This document shows positions 7,871 through 14,884 of a DNA stretch of 37,087 nt, one piece after another. The notes under the pieces are model-generated. The model was not told the DNA's origin and did no database searches. It saw nothing but the letters and a program-made list of their open reading frames with translations. Numbering within the stretch: the first letter of the stretch is position 1; each line of letters starts with the position of its first letter. Source of the DNA: Bacteroidota bacterium (GTDB taxonomy: Bacteria; Bacteroidota; Bacteroidia; Chitinophagales; Chitinophagaceae); contig JANXRX010000194.1 in the NCBI GenBank assembly GCA_025352905.1, forward strand, positions 1 to 37,087. Direction: 5' to 3'. A program made the translations under genes and the position numbers.

Positions 7871-9151
7871 ATGGGTAAACAATTTTCTACAGTGGATTGG
7901 GCAAAGGGCTCCAATATTTACGAGGTCAATATCCGGCAGTACACAGAGGAAGGTACATTCGATGCATTTGCCCGTCATTTGCCACGGCTAAGGGAAATGG
8001 GTGTGGAGATACTCTGGCTCATGCCCATAACACCCATCAGCAAAGTGATCCGCCAGGGAACGCTGGGTAGTTATTATGCCTGCAGCAGTTATACAGAGAT
8101 CAACCCTGAGTTTGGAACATTGAACGATTTCAAAAACCTGGTGGATAAAGCACATGCACTGGGTTTTAAACTGATCATAGATTGGGTGGCCAACCATACC
8201 GGCTGGGATCATCACTGGACAACGGAGCAACCTAACTGGTACCTGCACGATGCAAAAGGAAATTTTACGGAGAAGAATGGATGGCATGATGTGATCGACC
8301 TGGATTTTACAAACAATGACATGCGCAAGGCGCTGATCGGGGCCATGCAATACTGGATCAAAGAAACAGGGATCGATGGATTTCGTTGTGATATGGCCCA
8401 CCTGGTACCGCTCGATTTCTGGATGGATGCGCGCACCCAATGCGACGCCCTAAAACCGCTGTACTGGCTGGCTGAGTGTGAAGTGGTATCTTATCATGAC
8501 GCATTTGATACCAGTTATGCGTGGTGGTGGATGCATGTGTCCGAAGAATATGTAAGAGGTAAGAATACACTGAATACCATCCGGGATATATTACATGCTT
8601 ACTCACAATACCCCGAAGGCGCGAGCAAACTATTCTTCACCAGTAACCACGATGAGAACAGTTGGAACGGTACGGAATACGAAAAATATGATGGCGCCGC
8701 CAAAGCATGGGCCGTGTTTACGTTTACCTGGCAGGATGGTATCCCACTTATTTACAGCGGGCAGGAAAGCCCGAATTGCAAACGCATGGCTTTTTTCGAC
8801 AAGGATCTTTTCGAGTGGAATGAGCCATTACAGCTCCCTGATTTTTACCAGGCGCTGCTGCGGCTGCGGAAAACAAATGCGGCAATAACCGCAGGTGAAA
8901 CCTTTCTTCTTCCGGGTGGAAAATATACGGGTCAGCTAATGAGCTTTTTACGCAGGAGGGGAGCGGATACGGTGCTGGTATTATTAAATCTTTCTAAAGA
9001 CGAAAGGATCAAGATAGAAGTTGCGCATGAATGGCTGACAGGTAATTTCCGGAATATTTTTTCCGGTATGCAATTCGTCTTCAGTGGGCAGGAATCCTTT
9101 GAGCTCCAGCCTGGGGAATATATTGTGTATGAAAAGACCGGCACAAATTAA
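7871..9151 (+). CDS. GH13 alpha-amylase-family glycosyl hydrolase
   Basis: 426-aa enzyme with a (beta/alpha)8 barrel acting on alpha-glucans or maltooligosaccharides. Conserved regions: I, DWVANHT (104-110); II, GFRCDMAH with nucleophile D174; III, LAECE with general acid E202; IV, SNHDEN with D261. YSGQE (about 295) follows, and a small beta C-domain ends the protein. No signal peptide is visible (start MGKQFSTVDWAKGSNIYEVN), so it probably acts in the cytoplasm. It is short for a GH13 enzyme and lacks an N-terminal CBM domain. A partial -7 box (TTTCTTTG, 7845-7852) lies just upstream. Exact specificity (amylase, maltogenic enzyme, glucosidase) is open. Confidence 0.92.
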   Translation: MGKQFSTVDWAKGSNIYEVNIRQYTEEGTFDAFARHLPRLREMGVEILWLMPITPISKVIRQGTLGSYYACSSYTEINPEFGTLNDFKNLVDKAHALGFKLIIDWVANHTGWDHHWTTEQPNWYLHDAKGNFTEKNGWHDVIDLDFTNNDMRKALIGAMQYWIKETGIDGFRCDMAHLVPLDFWMDARTQCDALKPLYWLAECEVVSYHDAFDTSYAWWWMHVSEEYVRGKNTLNTIRDILHAYSQYPEGASKLFFTSNHDENSWNGTEYEKYDGAAKAWAVFTFTWQDGIPLIYSGQESPNCKRMAFFDKDLFEWNEPLQLPDFYQALLRLRKTNAAITAGETFLLPGGKYTGQLMSFLRRRGADTVLVLLNLSKDERIKIEVAHEWLTGNFRNIFSGMQFVFSGQESFELQPGEYIVYEKTGTN

Positions 9152-9182
9152 AAACGGGTGTCATGCAACCGCATAACACCCG
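9147..9182 (-). terminator. Terminator of htrA
   Basis: Between two convergent genes, CGGGTGT (9155-9161) pairs with ACACCCG (9176-9182) and inner ATGC with GCAT, giving 11 pairs with one mismatch and loop AACC. On the minus strand the hairpin is followed by TTTTTAA, so it should stop the protease transcript; the plus side lacks a T-run. Confidence 0.7.
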
Positions 9183-9206
9183 GTATCATAAAATATTCAT
9201 TACCAA

Positions 9207-10727
9207 TTATTCAATATCGCTGAGGTCTAACGGGTAAGGATACGTGCTCTCGAACCCGGGATATACACCCTCGATCTTTACTTTTCTTCCTTTGATCACA
9301 GAAAGGATCTTATCCAGATCGGCAATGGTTTTAACTTCCTGGTCGTTAACACTGGTAATAATAAAACCTTCCTGCATCCTGGTTTTTTTCAACAATCCTT
9401 CGCTGATCTTCTTAACCAGCACACCACCCTGTATCTGGTTGGCAGTAGCTGTTTTTGTATCGATCGCCACTAATTCTGCGCCCAGTTTTTCAATGATGCC
9501 GGTTGTCTTTACTACTTCTGTATTTCCGGCTTTATTTTTTAGAATAAGGGGTACCGTTGATTCTTTGCCATTACGTATATAGGTAAGCGAAATTTTATCG
9601 CCCGGTTTGTAACGTGCCACCTGTTCCTGTAATTCAGGTCCGCCGGTGATCACTGCGCTATTCAACTTGGTTACAATATCGCCTTTCTTTAAACCGGCAG
9701 CAGCAGCAGCTCCATCCACCGGAACATCTATTACAAATACTCCTTCGCCTTCTTTGAAACCGGCGCCCAGTTCTTTTTTCTGTTCATCACTCATATTTTC
9801 TCTCGGATACTGGATCCCGATATACGCTCTCTGCACAGTGCCGAATTTTACGATATCGGTCACTACTTTTTTCACAATGTTCACCGGTATTGCATAAGAA
9901 TAACCCGCATAAGATCCGGTAGGAGAGGCGATCGCTGAATTGATACCGATCAGTTCTCCATTGGTATTGATCAGCGCACCGCCGCTATTGCCCGGGTTTA
10001 CGGCTGCATCGGTCTGAATAAAGGATTCGATAGGATTGCCACTCTGCCCGTTCACACCAATCGATCTTGATTTAGCGCTAACGATACCCGCGGTAACCGT
10101 AACATCAAGCGTGAGGGGATAACCGATGGCCAGTACCCATTGCCCTAATTTTGCTTCATCGCTGTTGCCATATACAAGGTAAGGCAGGTTGCGTGTATCT
10201 ATTTTTATCACGGCAATATCGGTGCTTGGATCAGCCCCGATAACAGTGGCCTTATACGATTTCTTATTGGCCAGGGTTACATTGATCTCATCGGCGCCAT
10301 CCACCACGTGGTTATTGGTAACAATGTATCCATCTTCTGTAATGATCACGCCGCTTCCGCTTGCGCGTTGTTCAGGCATCATCCGCGGACCGCCAAAGAA
10401 ATCGCCCAGGTCATCTCCAAAAAGATCCTGGAAAGGGTTCCGCTGCTGACGCTGCGTTTGCGTGTTGCTAACCTGTCTTGCTTTGATCCTTGTTTTAATA
10501 TGCACTACCGCCGGGGTGGCGCTGGTGGCTGCGGGTGTAAAGTCTACTCCTGCAGCTGCTGCATTGTTATTTCCAAAAAAACCGGCATAATTTACAGGCA
10601 GTTTCCCCGATTCCTGTATACCCGCCGTTTGATACTGTACTATTTTTCCATAACCCCACACACTCATAATGGCGGTGGCGGCACTAATGGCTACAACGGC
10701 AATTACGCTTTTAAAATTCATGTTCAT
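9207..10727 (-). CDS. degP: Periplasmic serine protease HtrA/DegP type
   Basis: 506-aa trypsin-like protease and chaperone of the envelope. An N-terminal hydrophobic anchor or signal (about residues 6-28) leads to an A/G/N-rich linker. The protease domain has the catalytic triad H140 (TNNHVV), D170 (DPSTDIAVI) and S248 (NPGNSGGAL). Two PDZ domains follow at about residues 300-400 (AYIGIQYP; AAAGLKKGDIVTKLN) and 410-495 (GFIITSVNDQEV), the usual Do-like layout. It degrades or refolds damaged envelope proteins (family knowledge). It lies downstream of the acyl-CoA reductase on the same strand with a 178-base gap, so a separate promoter is likely, though only seven-of-eight -7 boxes were seen there. 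Confidence 0.95.
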   Translation of the reverse strand: MNMNFKSVIAVVAISAATAIMSVWGYGKIVQYQTAGIQESGKLPVNYAGFFGNNNAAAAGVDFTPAATSATPAVVHIKTRIKARQVSNTQTQRQQRNPFQDLFGDDLGDFFGGPRMMPEQRASGSGVIITEDGYIVTNNHVVDGADEINVTLANKKSYKATVIGADPSTDIAVIKIDTRNLPYLVYGNSDEAKLGQWVLAIGYPLTLDVTVTAGIVSAKSRSIGVNGQSGNPIESFIQTDAAVNPGNSGGALINTNGELIGINSAIASPTGSYAGYSYAIPVNIVKKVVTDIVKFGTVQRAYIGIQYPRENMSDEQKKELGAGFKEGEGVFVIDVPVDGAAAAAGLKKGDIVTKLNSAVITGGPELQEQVARYKPGDKISLTYIRNGKESTVPLILKNKAGNTEVVKTTGIIEKLGAELVAIDTKTATANQIQGGVLVKKISEGLLKKTRMQEGFIITSVNDQEVKTIADLDKILSVIKGRKVKIEGVYPGFESTYPYPLDLSDIE

Positions 10728-10905
10728 TTTCTTTAAGATTAGATACTGTTAAGAACAAATTATATGCCTTTCCGACTACAAATTAATCAAGCTGTTTAAT
10801 TGTCAGTTCACCAATGGTACCATTTAACAAATGTTTTACGTCAACCTTCGTAGTTCAGGGTGGTTTCCCGCCGCTTTCTGTTATCTAAGATACGTAGTTT
10901 GCTTC

Positions 10906-11904
10906 TTACAACCCTGCCAGGAAAGCCATCGTATCCACCCCATCTGCATAATCATTCAAAGAAGGGCTTTGCGCTGTTCCAAAAGCAGTTTGTCCCTTAC
11001 CCACAATGCATTGTATATCCGTACCGACTTTTAACTTTTCGATTACTGACGCTTTGTCTTTATAAAACTGGTAGTGTACCTGGCTAACCGGCGAAAAGGC
11101 TGAAATATTTTCAGCCAGGATCACCGATTCATTACTCATGTAATATTTATTACCCATGATCAGCAGCGCCAGGTGGTAATCAAAATTGTGTTTGTATTTA
11201 TGAAAGTCCATAAAATGGGCATACTCCTTTAATGACCCTAACAAAGGAATAAAATCATACCCTTCGGGAACATATAACTGGGTAACATTCCGGCAACCGA
11301 GCCCAAAATATAACTGGATATCGGATGCGAGTCCCGCCAGTTCCGCTGCTGTTTCTGTTCCATCCAGTATGGCTACCGAGGTCCGGTTCCTGCGAATGAT
11401 ATGGGGGTATTTGCCAAAGTAATAATCAAAATACCTTCCCGAATTATTGCTTCCTGTTGCTATATAGGCATCACAACCTTTTAACCTCTCCGCAAAAGAG
11501 AGCGTATTCTGGATAGTGACCTCCCATTCGTACAACTTTTTTACCAGGTGTTTGATCAGGACCTCGTCTTTTGATGATAGCCTGGCTACAGCCTGGTGCC
11601 CGCTGATGAATACAGAAAGCAGGTCGTGAAACCCTACCAAAGGGATATTACCGGCCATCACAATGCCCACTGTCTTTACGGAAGCCCGGCTGTCGGGAAC
11701 CTGATAGCCTGCTGCCCAGCGCGTCAATAATAAGGGATCGAGGAACTGCCTGGCTATATTGCTGACCGATTTACTGATAAAATCGGGGATGAACCACTGA
11801 TTTTCCAGGTAAGCACGCTCCTGTATGGCCAGCCAATCCTCCTCATCACTTAACATATATTCCCCCAAACGGGCCATCAGCGCAATTCGTTCTTGTAAAA
11901 TCAT
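10906..11904 (-). CDS. Acyl-CoA reductase (LuxC/aldehyde dehydrogenase-like)
   Basis: 332-aa protein resembling the acyl-CoA reductase/LuxC family, which reduces acyl-CoA or acyl groups to aldehydes with NAD(P)H. Signs: the Rossmann-like VGIVMAGNIPLVGFHDLL, the aldehyde-dehydrogenase-like DAYIATGSNNSGRYFDYYF (GSNNS 151-155), and the active-site-type cysteine C204 in FGLGCRNVTQLYVPEGYD. It is divergent from a 2[4Fe-4S] ferredoxin 62 bases away, with facing promoters in the gap, which suggests a shared redox context (inference). The true substrate in Bacteroidota is not established as far as I know. Confidence 0.82.
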   Translation of the reverse strand: MILQERIALMARLGEYMLSDEEDWLAIQERAYLENQWFIPDFISKSVSNIARQFLDPLLLTRWAAGYQVPDSRASVKTVGIVMAGNIPLVGFHDLLSVFISGHQAVARLSSKDEVLIKHLVKKLYEWEVTIQNTLSFAERLKGCDAYIATGSNNSGRYFDYYFGKYPHIIRRNRTSVAILDGTETAAELAGLASDIQLYFGLGCRNVTQLYVPEGYDFIPLLGSLKEYAHFMDFHKYKHNFDYHLALLIMGNKYYMSNESVILAENISAFSPVSQVHYQFYKDKASVIEKLKVGTDIQCIVGKGQTAFGTAQSPSLNDYADGVDTMAFLAGL

Positions 11905-11922
11905 TTGTCAATCGTATTTTTG
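11893..11922 (+). promoter_or_regulatory. Promoter of the ferredoxin gene
   Basis: TTG at 11893-11895, a 19-base spacer, then TATTTTTG at 11915-11922, a full match to TAnnTTTG. The -33 box lies inside the first codons of the divergent reductase gene. Predicted transcript start about 11929. Confidence 0.7.
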
Positions 11923-11928
11923 AAACAG

Positions 11929-11955
11929 CAAATGTAGATTCACTAACCCAACAAA
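11929..11955 (-). promoter_or_regulatory. Promoter of the acyl-CoA reductase gene
   Basis: On the minus strand, TACATTTG (11929-11936) is a perfect -7 box. Candidate -33 TTTG/TTG elements are at 11949-11955 but with only 12-15 bases of spacing, shorter than usual. It faces the ferredoxin promoter, so the two transcripts would start a few bases from each other. Confidence 0.45.
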
Positions 11956-11966
11956 CCCATTTTAGT

Positions 11967-12314
11967 ATGGCCATCAAAATTACTGAAGAGTGTATCAATT
12001 GCGGCGCCTGCGAGCCCGAATGTCCTAATAACGCCATTTATGAAGGTGGCGTGGAATGGTCGATTTCCGACGGAACCACCATAAAAGGGAACTTTACCCT
12101 GATGGACGGCACCCTGGTAGCTGCCGATCAGCGTTTTGCACCGATCAGCGTAGACACTTATTATATCACACCGAATAAATGTACCGAGTGCCAGGGTTTT
12201 CATGAAGAACCCCAGTGTGCGGCGGTATGCCCGGTTGATTGCTGCGTACCCGACGAAATGTACCGCGAAACGGTTGACGACCTCCTCGGTAAGAAGGCGA
12301 GAATGCACGTATAG
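11967..12314 (+). CDS. 2[4Fe-4S] ferredoxin
   Basis: 115-aa cytoplasmic electron carrier. First cluster motif is C9-x2-C12-x2-C15-x3-C19-P (CINCGACEPECP). The second half has C72-x2-C75-x8-C84-x3-C88-P plus C92/C93 (CTECQGF, then CAAVCPVDCC), the long-spaced motif of the Alvin-type (YfhL-like) dicluster ferredoxins. A 50-residue insert separates the clusters. It has its own promoter and a terminator right after the stop, so it is monocistronic. It is divergent from the acyl-CoA reductase, a plausible redox partner (inference). Confidence 0.93.
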   Translation: MAIKITEECINCGACEPECPNNAIYEGGVEWSISDGTTIKGNFTLMDGTLVAADQRFAPISVDTYYITPNKCTECQGFHEEPQCAAVCPVDCCVPDEMYRETVDDLLGKKARMHV

Positions 12315-12315
12315 T

Positions 12316-12343
12316 GCACAACCGGCTGTGCGTAACTTTTTTT
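12316..12343 (+). terminator. Terminator after ferredoxin gene
   Basis: GCACA (12316-12320) pairs with TGTGC (12327-12331) across ACCGGC, followed after five bases by seven T residues (12337-12343). It starts right after the TAG at 12312-12314. The stem is short. Confidence 0.6.
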
Positions 12344-12354
12344 GCCCGGATGCT

Positions 12355-12384
12355 TGCAAAAAGCGGCGGACAAATCTAATTTTG
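12355..12384 (+). promoter_or_regulatory. Strong promoter in ferredoxin-ddl gap
   Basis: TTG at 12355-12357, exactly 19 bases, then TAATTTTG at 12377-12384, a full TAnnTTTG match. Predicted transcript start is about 12391, 135 bases before ddl, so it makes either a long leader or a separate small RNA. Confidence 0.65.
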
Positions 12385-12390
12385 GAGTAT

Positions 12391-12503
12391 TAATCGCAGT
12401 ATTAATAATTGTTGCCAGTAACGGTAACAACCAGTAACAGCGGGTGATATTTCCCGTTAACGTGAGGCGAAGAAACGAGGTGTTTCTTCGCCTTCTTTCT
12501 TAT
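12391..12503 (+). ncRNA. Candidate small RNA or structured leader upstream of ddl
   Basis: The transcript expected from the promoter at 12355-12384 would contain a direct repeat AGTATTAAT (12386-12394 and 12398-12406, the first straddling the start), hairpin 1 (12409-12416 with 12423-12430), hairpin 2 (CGGG 12441-12444 with CCCG 12453-12456) and a final 11-bp hairpin with a pyrimidine-rich tail. No convincing ORF is present. This is the organisation of an independent small RNA of about 110 nt or an attenuated leader of ddl. I recognise no known RNA family. Confidence 0.4.
12466..12503 (+). terminator. Hairpin terminator before ddl
   Basis: GGCGAAGAAAC (12466-12476) pairs perfectly with GTTTCTTCGCC (12482-12492) around GAGGT, followed by TTCTTTCTT. 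It ends just before the -7 box of ddl. It could end the candidate small RNA or be conditional for ddl. Confidence 0.65.
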
Positions 12504-12508
12504 ATTTG
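12501..12508 (+). promoter_or_regulatory. -7 box of ddl
   Basis: TATATTTG is a full TAnnTTTG match 17 bases before the ddl ATG. The -33 position falls in the preceding hairpin and has only GTTT (12482-12485), so the promoter is weaker or overlaps the terminator. Confidence 0.45.
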
Positions 12509-12525
12509 CTGCCATATTAATAAGA

Positions 12526-13506
12526 ATGAAAAAAAAGATTGCCTTGGTTACCGGTGGGTTGAGCGGGGAAGCGCAGATCAGCTATAAGAGCGCGGTTACG
12601 GTGGGGAACAATGTTGACAGGAATCTGTTTGACGTGTACCGGATCGATATTAATGAGAGCGGCTGGTGGTACGAGCCGTTGAGCGGGGAGAAATCGAAAG
12701 TGAACAGGGATGATTTTTCGATCACCGATAACGGGGCAAAAGTAAACTTCGACGCTATCTTATTGTGTATTCATGGTACACCAGGCGAGGATGGGAAACT
12801 GCAGGGTTATTTTGATATGCTGCACCTGCCTTATACCAGTTGCGATGCGGCTACTTCCGCGCTCACATTCAATAAAAGATATACCGTTGCTGTTGCCGCT
12901 TTCGCGGGGATCCATGTGGCAAAATCGCTCCACCTTTTTAAGCATACCCCGGTTTCAACAGAAGAAATAACCAAACAATTGCAACTCCCCGTATTTGTAA
13001 AACCCAATAACGGGGGAAGCAGTATCGGGATGAGTAAAGTGAATGAAAAAGAAGCATTGGATGCGGCCCTTACCAAGGCATTCAAAGAAGACGACCAGGT
13101 ATTGGTGGAAGAGTTTATCGGCGGCAGGGAATTTACCATCGGCGTGTTTAAGCATAAAGAAGGAACGATGGTATTGCCGATCACAGAGATCATCACCCAC
13201 AATGAATTCTTCGATTTCGAAGCAAAATACCAGGGCAGGAGCGAGGAGATCACCCCCGCCCAACTGGAAACAACGATGAAACAACAATTGGAATCAGCCG
13301 CCAGGCGTGTATACGAAGTGCTGAATTGCAGGGGTGTAGTCAGGATAGATTTTATTTACGATGTTCAGAAGCAGCAACCCTTTATGCTGGAAGTAAATAC
13401 CGTACCAGGTCAAAGCGAAGCCAGCGTAATACCCCAGCAGGTGAAGGCAATGGGCTGGACGCTGAAGCAATTTTATTCTGCCGTTATAGAACAGGCGCTG
13501 GCATAA
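12526..13506 (+). CDS. ddl: D-alanine-D-alanine ligase
   Basis: 326-aa ATP-grasp ligase that joins two D-alanines for peptidoglycan precursors in the cytoplasm. Seen: the N-terminal GGLSGEAQISYKSA glycine-rich segment, HGTPGEDGKLQGYFDM (family HGxxGEDG motif), PVFVKPNNGGSSIGMSKV (ATP-grasp loop), EEFIGGREFTIGV and the metal-binding end FMLEVNTVPGQSEASVIP. The length is normal. It is followed by the PASTA protein gene across a repeat-filled gap, so both may share envelope-synthesis regulation. Confidence 0.96.
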   Translation: MKKKIALVTGGLSGEAQISYKSAVTVGNNVDRNLFDVYRIDINESGWWYEPLSGEKSKVNRDDFSITDNGAKVNFDAILLCIHGTPGEDGKLQGYFDMLHLPYTSCDAATSALTFNKRYTVAVAAFAGIHVAKSLHLFKHTPVSTEEITKQLQLPVFVKPNNGGSSIGMSKVNEKEALDAALTKAFKEDDQVLVEEFIGGREFTIGVFKHKEGTMVLPITEIITHNEFFDFEAKYQGRSEEITPAQLETTMKQQLESAARRVYEVLNCRGVVRIDFIYDVQKQQPFMLEVNTVPGQSEASVIPQQVKAMGWTLKQFYSAVIEQALA

Positions 13507-13510
13507 TTCT

Positions 13511-13620
13511 GGAATTGGCGATTGGGAAATTTTGGGATATCCGAAACAAAATTTCCCAATTCCTAACCTATAAAATTGTCTACCTTACCCGAATAATACA
13601 TTCTAAAATTTCCCAATTCC
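13511..13620. repeat. Intergenic palindromic repeat, type A copy 1
   Basis: ATTGGGAAATTTTG (13521-13534) is exactly inverted at 13547-13560 around a 12-base loop that itself contains the palindrome GGATATCC. The inverted word AAATTTCCCAATTCC recurs at 13606-13620, three bases before the next ATG. The same 14-mer pair occurs at 35274-35316. The element fills almost the whole ddl-PASTA gap and takes the place of a normal ribosome binding site. Confidence 0.8.
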
Positions 13621-13623
13621 AAA

Positions 13624-14466
13624 ATGTCAAAATCCGATTCTTTGTTCAAATTCATCACGCATAAACCACTCTGGGTAAACATACTCGCCGGTTTCGGGCT
13701 GATTTTGATCCTGGTACTCCTGTTCTTTGGATCGCTCTCCTGGCTCACGGGTTATGGAAAGACAGAGAAAGTGCCTTCTGTAACGGGACAGAATATCGTA
13801 GCCGCAAAGAAAACGCTGGAAGACAAAGGTTTTGATGTGGTGATACAGGACTCGCTCTATGTAGACAGCGTGGCCAAACAGGCGGTTCTCAGGCAAACAC
13901 CCGAAGCGGATGCCACGGTTAAATCGGGTCGTACTATTTACCTCACGGTTAACCGCACCATTCCGCCGCAGGTAGAGATGCCGAACCTCGCAGGGTTCTC
14001 AGTAAAGAGTGCAGAAATGTACCTGATCAGCCTGGGTTTGAAAATGGGAGAGATCACTTACCGGCCGGATATTGCGCGCAATTCAGTACTGGATCAATTG
14101 TTTAATGATAGCCCGATCAAGCCCGGTACAAAGATCCCGATCGGCTCGGTGATCAGTTTTGTGCTCGGTAGCGGCGAAGGCGGTGGAGATATGAACGTGC
14201 CCGACCTGGTGGGTATGACCCTGGAGGAAGCAAAGACCTTTCTCTCCACTATCAGTGTCAGTCTTGGGTCGATCGTTGCTATGGGAACGATCAAAGATTC
14301 TGCTTCTTCATTTGTGGTAAGACAAAACCCGTCCAAACTATCCGATTCGCTGTCGCTTGATGGATCACCGGTACCCAATAAAATACGACGTGGGCAGGTG
14401 GTTGATATCTTTATCAGTGGTACAGCGCCTGAAAGAAGCGATTCTACGGGGGAAGGGAATAATTAA
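13624..14466 (+). CDS. PASTA-domain membrane protein without kinase domain
   Basis: 280 aa: a short cytoplasmic N-terminus, one transmembrane helix (about 18-42, VNILAGFGLILILVLLFFGS), then three PASTA domains beginning near KVPSVTGQNIVAAKKTLEDK (about 50), EMPNLAGFSVKSAEMYL (about 119) and NVPDLVGMTLEEAKTFLS (about 191). PASTA domains bind muropeptides or beta-lactam-like ligands in Ser/Thr kinases and PBPs; here no kinase or transpeptidase is attached. Its place after ddl suggests a role in sensing or building peptidoglycan (inference). Confidence 0.88.
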   Translation: MSKSDSLFKFITHKPLWVNILAGFGLILILVLLFFGSLSWLTGYGKTEKVPSVTGQNIVAAKKTLEDKGFDVVIQDSLYVDSVAKQAVLRQTPEADATVKSGRTIYLTVNRTIPPQVEMPNLAGFSVKSAEMYLISLGLKMGEITYRPDIARNSVLDQLFNDSPIKPGTKIPIGSVISFVLGSGEGGGDMNVPDLVGMTLEEAKTFLSTISVSLGSIVAMGTIKDSASSFVVRQNPSKLSDSLSLDGSPVPNKIRRGQVVDIFISGTAPERSDSTGEGNN

Positions 14467-14498
14467 TAATTAGTAATTAATAATTAATAATTAATAAT
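14458..14498 (+). repeat. A+T simple repeat, type B
   Basis: Repeated AATTAATAAT words fill the PASTA-rhodanese gap. The repeat begins inside the last codons of the PASTA gene, supplies its TAA stop (14464-14466), and ends 10 bases before the rhodanese ATG. Confidence 0.8.
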
Positions 14499-14508
14499 CT
14501 ATCATTCT

Positions 14509-14817
14509 ATGCAAACCATTACTGTTGAAGAACTGAAAGCAAAAATAGATGCCGGTGAAAACATTAACCTGGTAGATGTAAGAGAGCCGCATGAACATAC
14601 CGAATTTAATATCGGCGGAATGTTGCTGCCATTGGGCAAAGTACAGACCATGCAGGTAGATGAGATTGAGGACCTGAAAGAAGATACCGTTTATGTTTAT
14701 TGCAGAAGCGGCAACCGCAGCGGACAAGCCTGTTTAATACTGGACACGATGGGATTTAAACAAACCGTGAACGTTACCGGAGGGATGATGGCATGGCAGG
14801 AGAGGATCAGCAAATAA
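14509..14817 (+). CDS. Single-domain rhodanese-like protein
   Basis: 102-aa cytoplasmic rhodanese domain. Active-site loop CRSGNRS has the persulfide-forming cysteine C65; the preceding LVDVREPHEHTEF is the conserved strand-loop, and GFKQTVNVTGGMMAWQ the C-terminal signature. Such proteins pass sulfane sulfur or act as sulfurtransferases. It is convergent with the TPP-riboswitch receptor gene; sulfur transfer and thiamin could be linked but this is speculation. Confidence 0.93.
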   Translation: MQTITVEELKAKIDAGENINLVDVREPHEHTEFNIGGMLLPLGKVQTMQVDEIEDLKEDTVYVYCRSGNRSGQACLILDTMGFKQTVNVTGGMMAWQERISK

Positions 14818-14835
14818 ATATCGAATATTGAACAT

Positions 14836-14884
14836 AAAATGTCGAATGTCGAAGTTGTTTTTTTGCTTCGACATTCGACATTTT
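14836..14884. terminator. 19-bp perfect hairpin, bidirectional terminator (repeat type C)
   Basis: The arm at 14836-14854, built from the words TGTCGAATGTCGAAG, pairs perfectly over 19 bp with 14866-14884 around a T-rich 11-base loop. It fills the convergent rhodanese-receptor gap; the receptor stop codon begins at 14885. T-runs flank the stem on the plus side and the arm starts with A residues, so it can work in both directions. A related TCGAATATTGAAC word precedes it at 14821-14833. Confidence 0.8.

Noticed and set aside
7831..7914. N-terminal extension of the APC permease
   Set aside because: Would overlap the divergent GH13 gene and adds a non-homologous tail.
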